DNA from: Candidatus Nomurabacteria bacterium
GTDB taxonomy: Bacteria > Patescibacteriota > Minisyncoccia > Phycocordibacterales > PALSA-1337
DNA length: 8,274 nucleotides
Assembly (NCBI GenBank): GCA_943354625.1
Contig: CALRCS010000026.1
Coordinates: forward strand, 1-8,274
Direction: 5' to 3'
The translations under genes and the position numbers were made by a program. Under the pieces are notes generated by a model. It made no database searches. It saw only the letters and a program-made list of their open reading frames with translations, and was not told where the DNA came from. Of this stretch, positions 1-5,575 are shown one piece after another (the stretch's first letter is position 1; every line of letters begins with the position of its first letter).

Positions 1-225
1 AATTACAGCTTCCTCATAGGTTTCTCCCAATTCAATACCTCCTCCCGGTGGAGCCCAATATCCTTTTTCGGCCGCATAGACAACGACGAGTTTGGCATTA
101 AAGAAACAAAAAGCATGAACGGCCTGAAGTATTTTACCATCAAGATCTTTTAGTGGATCATCCTCACGATAAATAAGATTGAGTTTCTGATCAGAACGGT
201 TAATATAAGATGATTTGATTTCCAT
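1..225 (-). CDS. NUDIX hydrolase, N-terminal part (cut by window edge)
   Basis: The minus strand is open from an ATG at 225 to the window edge, giving 75 residues. Residues 56-75 read YWAPPGGGIELGETYEEAVI, the first half of the Nudix box G-x5-E-x7-RE-x2-EE-x-G: Gly62 and Glu68 have the correct spacing, and the REx2EE part lies outside the window. Nudix enzymes cleave nucleoside diphosphates linked to another group, using Mg2+ held by the box glutamates. Residues 33-55 (LQAVHAFCFFNAKLVVVYAAEKG) fit the first strands of the fold. The WAPPGGGIE variant is common in housecleaning pyrophosphatases, but the substrate cannot be told from half a protein. There is no clear Shine-Dalgarno. A TAAGAT hexamer lies 7 bases upstream of the ATG, so the transcript may be leaderless. 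The family call is firm; the specificity is unknown. Confidence 0.88.
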   Translation of the reverse strand, partial: MEIKSSYINRSDQKLNLIYREDDPLKDLDGKILQAVHAFCFFNAKLVVVYAAEKGYWAPPGGGIELGETYEEAVI

Positions 226-232
226 GTGTAAT

Positions 233-238
233 ATCTTA
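233..238 (-). promoter_or_regulatory. Possible -10 element of the NUDIX gene
   Basis: TAAGAT on the minus strand lies 7 bases before the NUDIX ATG, which would place the transcription start at or next to the start codon. I see no good -35 at the right distance, so this is weak and rests on the similar arrangement before other genes here. Confidence 0.3.
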
Positions 239-311
239 CTCTGGATGTGCATTAATATCTAGTAAATAAATGTTTTTTACTGCAAAATATCAATATTAAT
301 TAAATTTAATC

Positions 312-496
312 TTATAGATATCCAAACAAATAAAGAGTGTACCATATGACAAAAGGTACGGAAATAATAAAAACTAATAATCCCACAATTGAATTTTTCC
401 AAGAATATCTTTTACCATTTATATCACTATTATCTTTAAGTCTTTTAAGACTTCCTCCAACTAAAAAATAAATAGAAGCTTAGCTTTGACACCCAT
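312..496 (-). pseudogene. Possible remnant of a small single-helix membrane protein
   Basis: A minus-strand frame is open from 479 to a TAA at 312-314, giving 55 codons without any ATG, GTG or TTG near its beginning. It ends in a convincing membrane helix, NSIVGLLVFIISVPFVIW, followed by YTLYLFGYL. Before the helix is a polar stretch, LKRLKDNSDINGKRYSWK. An ATG at 494-496 starts a different frame (MGVKAKLLFIF, then TAG). One extra T in the run of six at 463-468 would join the two into a continuous protein of about 61 residues. It could be a frameshifted pseudogene, a homopolymer error, or chance: the ATG lies inside the plus-strand promoter dyad and has no ribosome binding site. I do not recognise the family. 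The plus strand of the same stretch also has a 41-codon ORF, which looks less protein-like. Confidence 0.28.
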
Positions 497-515
497 AACA
501 GGGTGTGCTTATAAT
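486..515 (+). promoter_or_regulatory. Consensus sigma-70 type promoter
   Basis: A perfect TTGACA at 486-491 and a perfect TATAAT at 510-515 are separated by 18 bases. Transcription should begin near 522, ahead of the ATG at 550. This is one of the two best promoters in the window. It rules out the GTG at 505 as the start of the downstream gene, because that codon lies upstream of the predicted transcript. Confidence 0.75.
489..506 (+). promoter_or_regulatory. Dyad operator candidate between -35 and -10
   Basis: ACACCC at 489-494 and GGGTGT at 501-506 form a perfect 6-base inverted repeat around ATAACA. It overlaps the last three bases of the -35 hexamer and fills most of the spacer, where a bound repressor would block RNA polymerase. 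GC-tract half-sites are found in some metal-sensor operators such as those of CsoR, but the sequence alone does not identify the regulator. Confidence 0.5.
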
Positions 516-549
516 TGATTGGCAGCAAATTTCCAAAAAAAGGGATCAA

Positions 550-834
550 ATGAACTTAAAAGAAATGTTATGCATCGAAAGCCAACGTAAACTCAAGATG
601 ACTATCCTCCGCCGTAAAGATGGTGAGTGGCATCAGTCAGAAATTGAAAAGCTTACATGTGGGTTGGTGACAAGAGTCAGCAGACACCCACGACACCCAC
701 AATTCCTAGTCCTTTTCGGACACCATGAGAAAGGAGCGACACTCGAGATGATAGGTAGTAGTCATACTTACACTGTGATTGAAATCATCGGTACTTATAG
801 CGATGAACTTCCCTTTGTCCCTGAGTTTGATTAG
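550..834 (+). CDS. Uncharacterised 94-residue protein
   Basis: I do not recognise this protein. The start at ATG 550 is preferred because AGGG at 541-544 is a suitable Shine-Dalgarno 5 bases away, and the consensus promoter would start transcription near 522. A longer frame from GTG 505 begins upstream of that point. The product (MNLKEMLCIESQRKLKM... to ...PFVPEFD) is soluble, with no membrane helix or signal peptide. It has a basic first third and a His-rich middle (SRHPRHPQFLVLFGHHEKG), followed by alternating hydrophobic strands that suggest a small beta-rich fold. It contains one Cys near the start and another in KLTCGLV. The gene stands alone, with its own promoter, a dyad overlapping the promoter, and its own terminator, so it is probably a regulated monocistronic gene. 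A metal-binding role would be speculation. Confidence 0.72.
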   Translation: MNLKEMLCIESQRKLKMTILRRKDGEWHQSEIEKLTCGLVTRVSRHPRHPQFLVLFGHHEKGATLEMIGSSHTYTVIEIIGTYSDELPFVPEFD

Positions 835-877
835 TAACACAGGCCAACAAATGAAGATTCCGAATCCACCCGCACAG

Positions 878-911
878 AACCCCCCAATGCACCTTGTTGG
901 GTGGTTTTTTT
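878..911 (+). terminator. Intrinsic terminator of the 94-residue gene
   Basis: AACCCCCCAA at 878-887 pairs with TTGGGTGGTT at 897-906 with one mismatch. The loop is 9 bases, and seven T follow at 905-911. It lies 44 bases after the stop codon of the 94-residue gene and before the promoter of the next operon. Confidence 0.88.
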
Positions 912-957
912 ATTTATTCAGAACTTAAATACTTCAGCTTTCCATCATCTCTATCCG

Positions 958-966
958 TGATACAAT
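958..966 (+). promoter_or_regulatory. Extended -10 promoter, leaderless-like
   Basis: TG-A-TACAAT is an extended -10 element that ends only 4 bases before the ATG at 971; a second in-frame ATG lies at 974. The -35 region is poor (TTTCCA near 939-944). The transcript probably starts at or within the first codons, so the operon would be read leaderless, most simply from ATG 974. Confidence 0.5.
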
Positions 967-970
967 TATT

Positions 971-1345
971 ATGATGAAAGAAAAAATTTTAAGAGTAAGC
1001 TTTATCTTTATTGTTCTCCTCATCGTCATTCTCCTGTTCACCATCGTTGATCACTCAATTCATGGCCTGGAAAAAGCTTGGAGTGTGCCAGACTATTATT
1101 TTAGAGACAAAATACCTTTTGGTTTTCTATGGGGATTGGTAGGTTTGCTAGTTGCTAGAAAATTTCAAAGAGTCTCCCTTAAGGCTCTAGCTGTATCAGG
1201 TATAATAGCTACCACTCTACAATTTAGGTATTTTATAGAGGGATACCCAATAAATTTTGTTCTTGTATTTATGCTAATCCACTTTATTGTATTATACTTA
1301 CTGTCATTAGTGATGTTTTTAATATTAAATAAAAATAAATTATGA
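971..1345 (+). CDS. Uncharacterised four-helix membrane protein
   Basis: This 124-residue protein is mostly hydrophobic. It has likely membrane helices at about residues 6-26, 48-62, 70-86 and 95-119. A periplasm- or cytoplasm-facing loop between helices 1 and 2 carries HSIHGLEKAWSVPDYYFRDK. Helices 2 and 3 are joined by the short basic loop ARKFQRVSLK. I do not recognise a family, and see no catalytic motif. It starts at tandem ATGs (971 and 974) directly after a -10 element. Its TGA stop overlaps the next gene's ATG in an ATGA, so it is translationally coupled to the cupredoxin and probably works with it, perhaps as a membrane partner or anchor. This link is inferred only from the operon. 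The TGA stop also argues against TGA being read as an amino acid in this organism. Confidence 0.72.
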   Translation: MMKEKILRVSFIFIVLLIVILLFTIVDHSIHGLEKAWSVPDYYFRDKIPFGFLWGLVGLLVARKFQRVSLKALAVSGIIATTLQFRYFIEGYPINFVLVFMLIHFIVLYLLSLVMFLILNKNKL

Positions 1346-1713
1346 AAAATTTAATTACTGCCCTCATTGTATTAGTTGTTGTTGGTGTAGGAACTTATTA
1401 TCTTGTCTTTAACAAAAAACAAGAGGTTACTCCTGCCAATACCAATAATTCATACACACCAGGTATTAGTGTGGACATTAAAAGCTTTGCTTTCAATCCA
1501 TCAACTCTTACAGTGAAAGTAGGTACAAAAGTCACATGGACAAATAACGATAGCGCCCCCCACACCATCACATCTGATTCTGATAACCTTCTAAATTCAA
1601 CAACTTTATCTCCTGGTCAATCATACAGTTTTACATTCACCACGCCTGGAACATCTAATTATCACTGTACCATCCACCCATCAATGAAGGGTTCAGTTAT
1701 AGTTGAAAACTAG
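1342..1713 (+). CDS. Membrane-anchored amicyanin/plastocyanin-like cupredoxin
   Basis: This is a type 1 blue-copper protein of 123 residues. Residues 1-23 form an uncleaved-looking signal anchor (KNLITALIVLVVVGVGTYYL) with no lipobox Cys, followed by a Ser/Asn/Thr/Pro linker to about residue 40. The cupredoxin domain spans 42-123. The copper ligands are all visible: His74 in SAPHTIT, then Cys109, His112 and Met115 in YHCTIHPSMKG. That is the C-x2-H-x2-M loop typical of amicyanin and pseudoazurin-like proteins. SFAFNPSTLTVKVGTKVTWTN is the usual N-terminal pair of strands. Such proteins carry electrons or hold copper outside the cytoplasmic membrane. The gene overlaps the upstream membrane protein gene by 4 bases. 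No terminator hairpin follows its TAG. The family and location are firm; whether it is an electron carrier or a copper store is not known. Confidence 0.93.
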   Translation: MKNLITALIVLVVVGVGTYYLVFNKKQEVTPANTNNSYTPGISVDIKSFAFNPSTLTVKVGTKVTWTNNDSAPHTITSDSDNLLNSTTLSPGQSYSFTFTTPGTSNYHCTIHPSMKGSVIVEN

Positions 1714-1747
1714 GAGTTTATTAATTTAAAATAATAATTTCATCTTA

Positions 1748-1779
1748 TTGACAAGTACACTTCCTACATGTACTATAAT
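1748..1779 (+). promoter_or_regulatory. MerR-type promoter candidate with 20-base spacer
   Basis: TTGACA at 1748-1753 and TATAAT at 1774-1779 are both perfect but are 20 bases apart. The long spacer is filled by an inverted repeat. Over-long spacers of 19-20 bases with a centred dyad are the hallmark of promoters activated by MerR-family regulators such as CueR, MerR and SoxR. An alternative -10, TACTAT at 1771-1776, would give an ordinary 17-base spacer, so the MerR reading is not proven. Confidence 0.55.
1754..1774 (+). promoter_or_regulatory. Dyad operator candidate AGTACA-n9-TGTACT
   Basis: AGTACA at 1754-1759 and TGTACT at 1769-1774 are perfect inverted half-sites whose centre (1764) coincides with the centre of the -35/-10 spacer. 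The right side also contains the palindrome TACATGTA (1765-1772), reminiscent of half-sites of the CopY/BlaI class. The copper genes nearby make a metal sensor attractive, but no regulator gene is in the window. Confidence 0.5.
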
Positions 1780-1783
1780 CCTC

Positions 1784-1915
1784 ATGCATAATAAGCATTA
1801 CAGTTTAAATATTAGCCATAACACTATTCAAAAGTGGTCACTTTGCGTTGCCAGTGTCAGTTTTTATACAGATGCGCATAAGCTTATATTTAGCCGTAAT
1901 ATTTCTAACTCGTAA
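1784..1915 (+). CDS. Possible 43-codon leaderless ORF, function unknown
   Basis: An ATG lies 4 bases after the TATAAT of the strong promoter and opens a frame of 43 codons to a TAA at 1913-1915. The product begins MHNKHYSLNISHN and ends FSRNISNS. It has four His and one Cys, no membrane helix and no motif I know. There is no Shine-Dalgarno; initiation would have to be leaderless. The same transcript contains short self-complementary stretches (1831-1844 and 1878-1887) and ends at the terminator at 1951-1978, so the product may instead be a small RNA of roughly 190 bases. Both readings are open. Confidence 0.3.
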   Translation: MHNKHYSLNISHNTIQKWSLCVASVSFYTDAHKLIFSRNISNS

Positions 1916-1950
1916 GACATTAATTAATTTATCTTACAATCATTAAAAAG

Positions 1951-1978
1951 ATTTCGGCTGAATGAAAGCCGAAATTTT
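1951..1978 (+). terminator. Intrinsic terminator before the MFS gene
   Basis: ATTTCGGCT at 1951-1959 pairs perfectly with AGCCGAAAT at 1967-1975 around a 7-base loop, with a short T run (TTTT, then CATTT). It would end a transcript from the 1748-1779 promoter. It could alternatively attenuate the MFS gene if that gene is read from further upstream, for example from the weak TACAAT at 1935-1940. Confidence 0.75.
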
Positions 1979-2026
1979 CATTTAGCACAGTTCTTCGTAA
2001 TAATCTCTAGAAAAAAACAAACACAT

Positions 2027-2031
2027 AAAGG
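2027..2031 (+). promoter_or_regulatory. Ribosome binding site deciding the MFS start
   Basis: AAAGG ends 7 bases before ATG 2039, a normal spacing, but only 1 base before the TTG at 2033. This supports ATG 2039 as the start. The same AAAGGCTT..ATTATG arrangement precedes the nitronate monooxygenase gene on the minus strand (AAAGG at 5110-5114). Confidence 0.7.
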
Positions 2032-2038
2032 CTTGATT

Positions 2039-3223
2039 ATGAAATCATTGTTAGCTCGTAGAAACATCGCCCTCTACAAAATTTTCGTTTTATTCAACGA
2101 ACCTTTGTTTTGGGGTCCAATTCTCATTACTTCACTGCAAAATCTGGGAAAAATGCATCTGTCTGACATATATTTTATGGAATCAGCAGTCATGGTGATC
2201 TGTGTTCTATTAAATATTCCATGTGGATCACTCGCTGATACTATTGGACACAAAAAAACATTAATCATTGGTAGAGCATTTTTGTTCAGTAGCACGGTAA
2301 TGTTCGCAATCATGCACTCACCCACAACAGCTTGGATAGGAAATATCTTGTGGGCAGTCGGATACTCATTCCAATCCGGAGCAGATAAAGCTTTGCTTTA
2401 CAGTACACTTACATCTGTCGGTTTGGAGGATAAATACAAAAAGATTGAAGGATGTGCAATTGGTCTAAGGTATTTGGTTATTGCCTTCTGTTCTCTTTTT
2501 GTTGGATATCTCGCAAGTATTAACATTAGAGTTCCACTCTACTTGTGCATACCGTTCATGCTCATCCCATTGATCACTACATGTTTCCTAACAGAGACAT
2601 CTACTGACAGAAAAAAGTACAATGCAAAAGATCAACTAAAAGTATTGGTAGATGGGATCAAATACACGATGCAAAACGCTGAGATAAGATGGATCATTGG
2701 ATTTTGTGCACTCATCATGGGCGCATCAAAAATATGGTTTTTCGCATATAATCCATACTTCGAAAAAGTAGGTATAGACATTAAGTATTATGGCCTTATC
2801 TTCTTTCTCTTAAATATCGTTGCATGGGCATTCAGTCATTATGCTCACAGTATTGAGAATTACCTCAAAGAAAGTTCATGCGTAAAAGGTATGATTCTGT
2901 GTGTCGGCATTTCTATATTACTCATGGGAGCTCTACCGTTCTGGCCGATGGCATATTTGGTAATTAGTCAAAATGTTGTGCGTGGATTTATGGGACCCTT
3001 CGTAGGTGCATTCACAAACCACCATATCAAATCAGAGAGTATACGGGTCACGGTACTATCAGTCCGATCCTCACTTACTGATGCAGTGACCATCATCTCT
3101 CTTTCATTGTTCGGGCTAATGGAAAAACCCTTTGGGCTTCTTCCATCGCTTATAATTCTAGGAATTATTGTTCTCACCCTTGGTAAAATCAGTCTCACAC
3201 GTTATCAGAAATTATTTCCGTAA
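2039..3223 (+). CDS. Major facilitator superfamily permease
   Basis: This 394-residue polytopic membrane protein has about 12 hydrophobic segments, the usual MFS length and count. MFS motif A is clear in the loop after helix 2: GSLADTIGHKK at residues 63-73, with the conserved Asp67. Residues 110-124 (SFQSGADKALLYSTL) match the S-x-x-SGA-x-x-A-x-(I/L)-Y signature seen at helix 4 in a group of bacterial drug/metabolite MFS transporters. The substrate is not deducible; proton-coupled efflux is the usual role of relatives. The start is ATG 2039, chosen by its Shine-Dalgarno. The gene is alone between two terminators (1951-1978 and 3245-3276), so it appears to be monocistronic. It has no obvious tie to the copper genes beyond proximity. 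Confidence 0.87.
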   Translation: MKSLLARRNIALYKIFVLFNEPLFWGPILITSLQNLGKMHLSDIYFMESAVMVICVLLNIPCGSLADTIGHKKTLIIGRAFLFSSTVMFAIMHSPTTAWIGNILWAVGYSFQSGADKALLYSTLTSVGLEDKYKKIEGCAIGLRYLVIAFCSLFVGYLASINIRVPLYLCIPFMLIPLITTCFLTETSTDRKKYNAKDQLKVLVDGIKYTMQNAEIRWIIGFCALIMGASKIWFFAYNPYFEKVGIDIKYYGLIFFLLNIVAWAFSHYAHSIENYLKESSCVKGMILCVGISILLMGALPFWPMAYLVISQNVVRGFMGPFVGAFTNHHIKSESIRVTVLSVRSSLTDAVTIISLSLFGLMEKPFGLLPSLIILGIIVLTLGKISLTRYQKLFP

Positions 3224-3244
3224 AACGTTTGAGCATATCGTATC

Positions 3245-3276
3245 GGCGGCATGGATGAAATCCATGCCGCCTTTTT
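3245..3276 (+). terminator. Strong intrinsic terminator of the MFS gene
   Basis: GGCGGCATGGAT at 3245-3256 pairs perfectly over 12 bases with ATCCATGCCGCC at 3260-3271. The loop is GAA, and five T follow at 3272-3276. It starts 21 bases after the MFS stop codon. Confidence 0.93.
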
Positions 3277-3280
3277 CTTA

Positions 3281-3289
3281 TGATATAAT
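3281..3289 (+). promoter_or_regulatory. Extended -10 promoter of the 88-residue gene
   Basis: TG-A-TATAAT is an extended -10 with a perfect hexamer, placed immediately after the MFS terminator. The expected start near 3296 leaves a leader of about 27 bases before ATG 3323. No -35 is evident, because that position falls in the terminator stem, as is acceptable for extended -10 promoters. Confidence 0.6.
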
Positions 3290-3322
3290 AATTATTATTA
3301 ACAGTTAATTTAAAATTTATTT

Positions 3323-3589
3323 ATGAATATGCAAATAGATAAAAATAAAACAGCTTTAACTTTTGGTTTTCTTATAAGTTCTATGCACCTATTTTGGAGT
3401 ATTTTAGTTGCTTTTGGTTTTGCCCAAATGTTACTGGATTTTGTTCTTAGTATTCACATGCTAAATATTCCCGTAACGGTAGCGACATTTGATTTCTTAA
3501 AGGCCCTTGAACTTATACTCATGACCTTTGTAGTTGGTTATATTTTCGGTTGGTTGATGGCTTTCTTTTGGAATAAGTTTTTTAAGTAA
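3323..3589 (+). CDS. Small two-helix membrane protein (DUF5676-like?)
   Basis: This 88-residue protein has two hydrophobic regions, about residues 11-46 and 58-82, and ends in GYIFGWLMAFFWNKFFK. The layout resembles the small membrane proteins annotated DUF5676: a short basic N-terminus, a long first hydrophobic region carrying His22 and Trp25, then a second helix ending in GW-x-x-A-x-x-(W/Y)-N. I assign that family from memory and only tentatively. Such proteins are often found near heavy-metal ATPases, which would fit the copper genes here, but no function is known. A second ATG (3329) is possible. There is no strong Shine-Dalgarno before either; the leader is nearly all A/T. The gene faces the minus-strand cluster, with a terminator between them. 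Confidence 0.7.
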   Translation: MNMQIDKNKTALTFGFLISSMHLFWSILVAFGFAQMLLDFVLSIHMLNIPVTVATFDFLKALELILMTFVVGYIFGWLMAFFWNKFFK

Positions 3590-3611
3590 AATTTCGTAAT
3601 AAAAATACACA

Positions 3612-3639
3612 GAAAAAACCACCGATATGAACCGGTGGT
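3612..3639 (-). terminator. Intrinsic terminator of the minus-strand cluster
   Basis: On the minus strand, ACCACCG pairs with CGGTGGT (plus-strand arms 3618-3624 and 3633-3639) around an 8-base loop, followed by TTTTTTCT (complement of 3610-3617). It lies 33 bases past the distal TAG at 3673-3675, but more than 230 bases past the premature TAA at 3871-3873. That spacing supports 3673 as the original gene end. It may also stop plus-strand reading from the 88-residue gene, although no T run follows on that side. Confidence 0.82.
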
Positions 3640-3672
3640 CTCTGAAATGTTTAAGGTCACACTACACACTAA

Positions 3673-5103
3673 CTAACAGTGTAAAAACCTAAATACATCG
3701 GCAACTGTGTAGGAATTTCTTCCTGTCATTTTCAATATGGATCTCACGGTTTCAAGATCGGTGCTAGTGGTCAAAGTTGGCGGTTCACCATTATTATCCA
3801 AAGTGGTATTGGAGATGAGAACATTGCAAAGACAACCTTTCCCTTTAGTGTCCTCCTCTTTTCCACCCTTTTAAACATAATGCTCCACCGGCTCGGCAGG
3901 ACAACGATATCCAATGGTTCCATCGGATCTCATATAGGGATAACGAAGAGCTCCTTTATCGCAAACCCGAACTCGTGCGTTATGCACATCTGGCTCCGAC
4001 GATGTCCCTTTCATTCTAAAAATTTTGAATGGAAAGAATGTCGGAGAATAATCGTGCCTAGTACTGACTTGTTCCTCACCCTTACTTATTATGGCGAGGG
4101 CGTTTTTGCGAACTTCTGGGTTCATACCACTTTCATCAGCAAGAGCAAAAGCTGTTCCAACTTGGATTCCGGTACCACCAGCTGAGAGTGCGTCCTCGAT
4201 CCCTCTTTCTGACGCATATCCCCCACCAACCCAAAACGGTATACCGAGATCTGCTATCCTTTCGAGATCAGGTTCGTCTCTTTCACCATAAACCCGACAT
4301 CGTACCCCACTACTATCTACCGATGGTGTTCGAGGTGGAGCATTATGTCCAGCAGCCACATTACGTTCAACGACAATACCGTTGATAGAGCTTTTAGGTA
4401 CTCTCTTCATGAGCACGTCTAAAGCAAGTCTTGATGAAACGATCGGTACGAAATTAGGTATCCTCAAGTCAGAAGGGAGCTTCTTCCCAAAAAAACTTTT
4501 TGGATCGAATCTGATCTCGTAGGGTTCGCCATTATAGATAGGTACTGAATAACGTACCTCTCTACCCATGACAATGTCCATTAACATATCTGGTATACCA
4601 AATGGAATACCTGCTCCAACAGTGACAGAACCAACTCCCCCAAGCACAGCGCCCATAAGTGCGTATGGAAGTGGACCCCCTTCTCCCACTTTTACCATAA
4701 AGTTAGTACAGATTTCGTGCTGATGACCCTCTTTTGCCAACCAAACAAATGCAAAATTTGCACAGATAATGAGGGCAATAGACAACCTGGATGGGTCAAG
4801 ACTAAACATTGGTACAGCTCGTACAGATAACCCTTCTGGATTACCTAGAGGTATATAAAACGCATCTATGACCATTTCTGCAATAGCAGGATATGGGAAA
4901 TGTTTAAGTGCCCTACGACAATCTCCACTCGGATCTCCTTGTTGGAGAGTAAGAGCTAAAACTAAGTCCGCCAGAGGACTACTTGTTGTACCGTGCCCAC
5001 CGAGCATGGCGACAAGCTTTGCAAGGAGATAAGTAGAGATACCAACTGCCATCCCACCCTGACGAAGAGTACCGCGAGGAAACTTTTCTATTTTTGAATC
5101 CAT
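3673..5103 (-). pseudogene. Nitronate monooxygenase family gene interrupted by one in-frame TAA
   Basis: The frame runs from ATG 5103 for 410 codons to a TAA at 3871-3873, then continues in the same frame for 65 codons to a TAG at 3673-3675. The main part matches the FMN-dependent nitronate monooxygenase/2-nitropropane dioxygenase (and PfaD-like) TIM barrels: RQGGMAVGIS at residues 14-23, CANFAFVWLAKEGH at 114-127, GAGIPFGIP at 163-171, AGHNAPPR at 251-258, VGGGYAS at 292-298, GIQVGTAFA at 312-320, and GYRCPAEPVEHYV at 398-410. Relatives continue from the last motif into K/R-K-GG-x-x-ED and then CLCN. Here the codons after the TAA give KGGKEEDTKGKGCLCN, so one AAA-to-TAA change explains the interruption. 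The tail is otherwise undamaged. Either a recent nonsense mutation, stop readthrough, or a sequence error is possible. AAAGG at 5110-5114 gives the start. FMN oxidation of nitronates is the family reaction; the true substrate is unknown. Confidence 0.88.
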
Positions 5104-5179
5104 AATAAGCCTTTGAAAAAATGTTTAGGTGCTTTCCTTTTATATACTATCACAATATAAGTTTTATGTTTGGTCCAAC

Positions 5180-5569
5180 TCAACTTTGGAAATCAATCTC
5201 GAATGGATACATTCCCATTCCGCAAATTCCTTGTAGAATCTTATTTTGTTGACTACCTATATCAATATCTACTGAGCCTGTCTGTGGGAGGTTTTTACTA
5301 ATATTCATACTTGGTATACGAACAGCTGATGAACAATCAAATGTTCCCCTAGTACTAAATCTAATTATTGTTGGAATACCCGCTTTAGCATAACTCTTTC
5401 GAGGACTATAACCACCCCTGGCACTTATTTCAATAATTTGTTTACCATCGACAATACTGACATTATTTTGTTTTACTGCTGAGTTATCATCACCACTATT
5501 TTTAGTAATTAAATAAGCTCCTCCGATAAAAGTTATGGCTATAATAATTGATGTAGTAATTGCTCTCAT
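5180..5569 (-). CDS. Membrane-anchored cupredoxin-like protein with Cys/Met site
   Basis: This 129-residue protein has an N-terminal membrane anchor (about residues 4-22, ITTSIIIAITFIGGAYLI), a short polar linker, and a cupredoxin-like beta domain from about 44 to 128. It resembles the Cupredoxin_1 type domains found beside heavy-metal ATPases and HMA-transporters. The repeat-like start ISARGGYSPRKSYAKAGIP sets the first strands. The possible metal ligands are Cys79 (TFDCSSA), Cys116, Met118 and Met120 (GICGMGMY). There is no His at the usual type 1 positions, so a Cu+-binding thiol/thioether site is more likely than a blue-copper site. It lies 12 bases after the HMA-transporter gene and has TATAAT 6 bases before its ATG, so it may be read both from the operon and from its own leaderless promoter. 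A copper chaperone role at the outer membrane face is inference. Confidence 0.82.
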   Translation of the reverse strand: MRAITTSIIIAITFIGGAYLITKNSGDDNSAVKQNNVSIVDGKQIIEISARGGYSPRKSYAKAGIPTIIRFSTRGTFDCSSAVRIPSMNISKNLPQTGSVDIDIGSQQNKILQGICGMGMYPFEIDFQS

Positions 5570-5575
5570 AGATAT

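Noticed and set aside
346..471. Plus-strand ORF of 41 codons beginning MTKGTEIIKTNN
   Set aside because: No ribosome binding site, and the opposite strand of the same stretch encodes a more convincing membrane helix.
505..549. GTG start at 505 giving a 109-residue version of the 94-residue protein
   Set aside because: The codon lies upstream of the TATAAT at 510-515, so it would not be in the transcript; ATG 550 has a proper Shine-Dalgarno.
1784..1950. tRNA gene between the second dyad promoter and its terminator
   Set aside because: No T-loop consensus, no acceptor stem pairing and no cloverleaf could be drawn.
2033..2038. TTG start two codons upstream for the MFS permease
   Set aside because: It is only 1 base from the AAAGG site; ATG 2039 has normal spacing.
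3880..4385. Plus-strand ORFs opposite the nitronate monooxygenase gene
   Set aside because: They are shadows of a clearly conserved minus-strand protein, with compositions that look like antisense translation.
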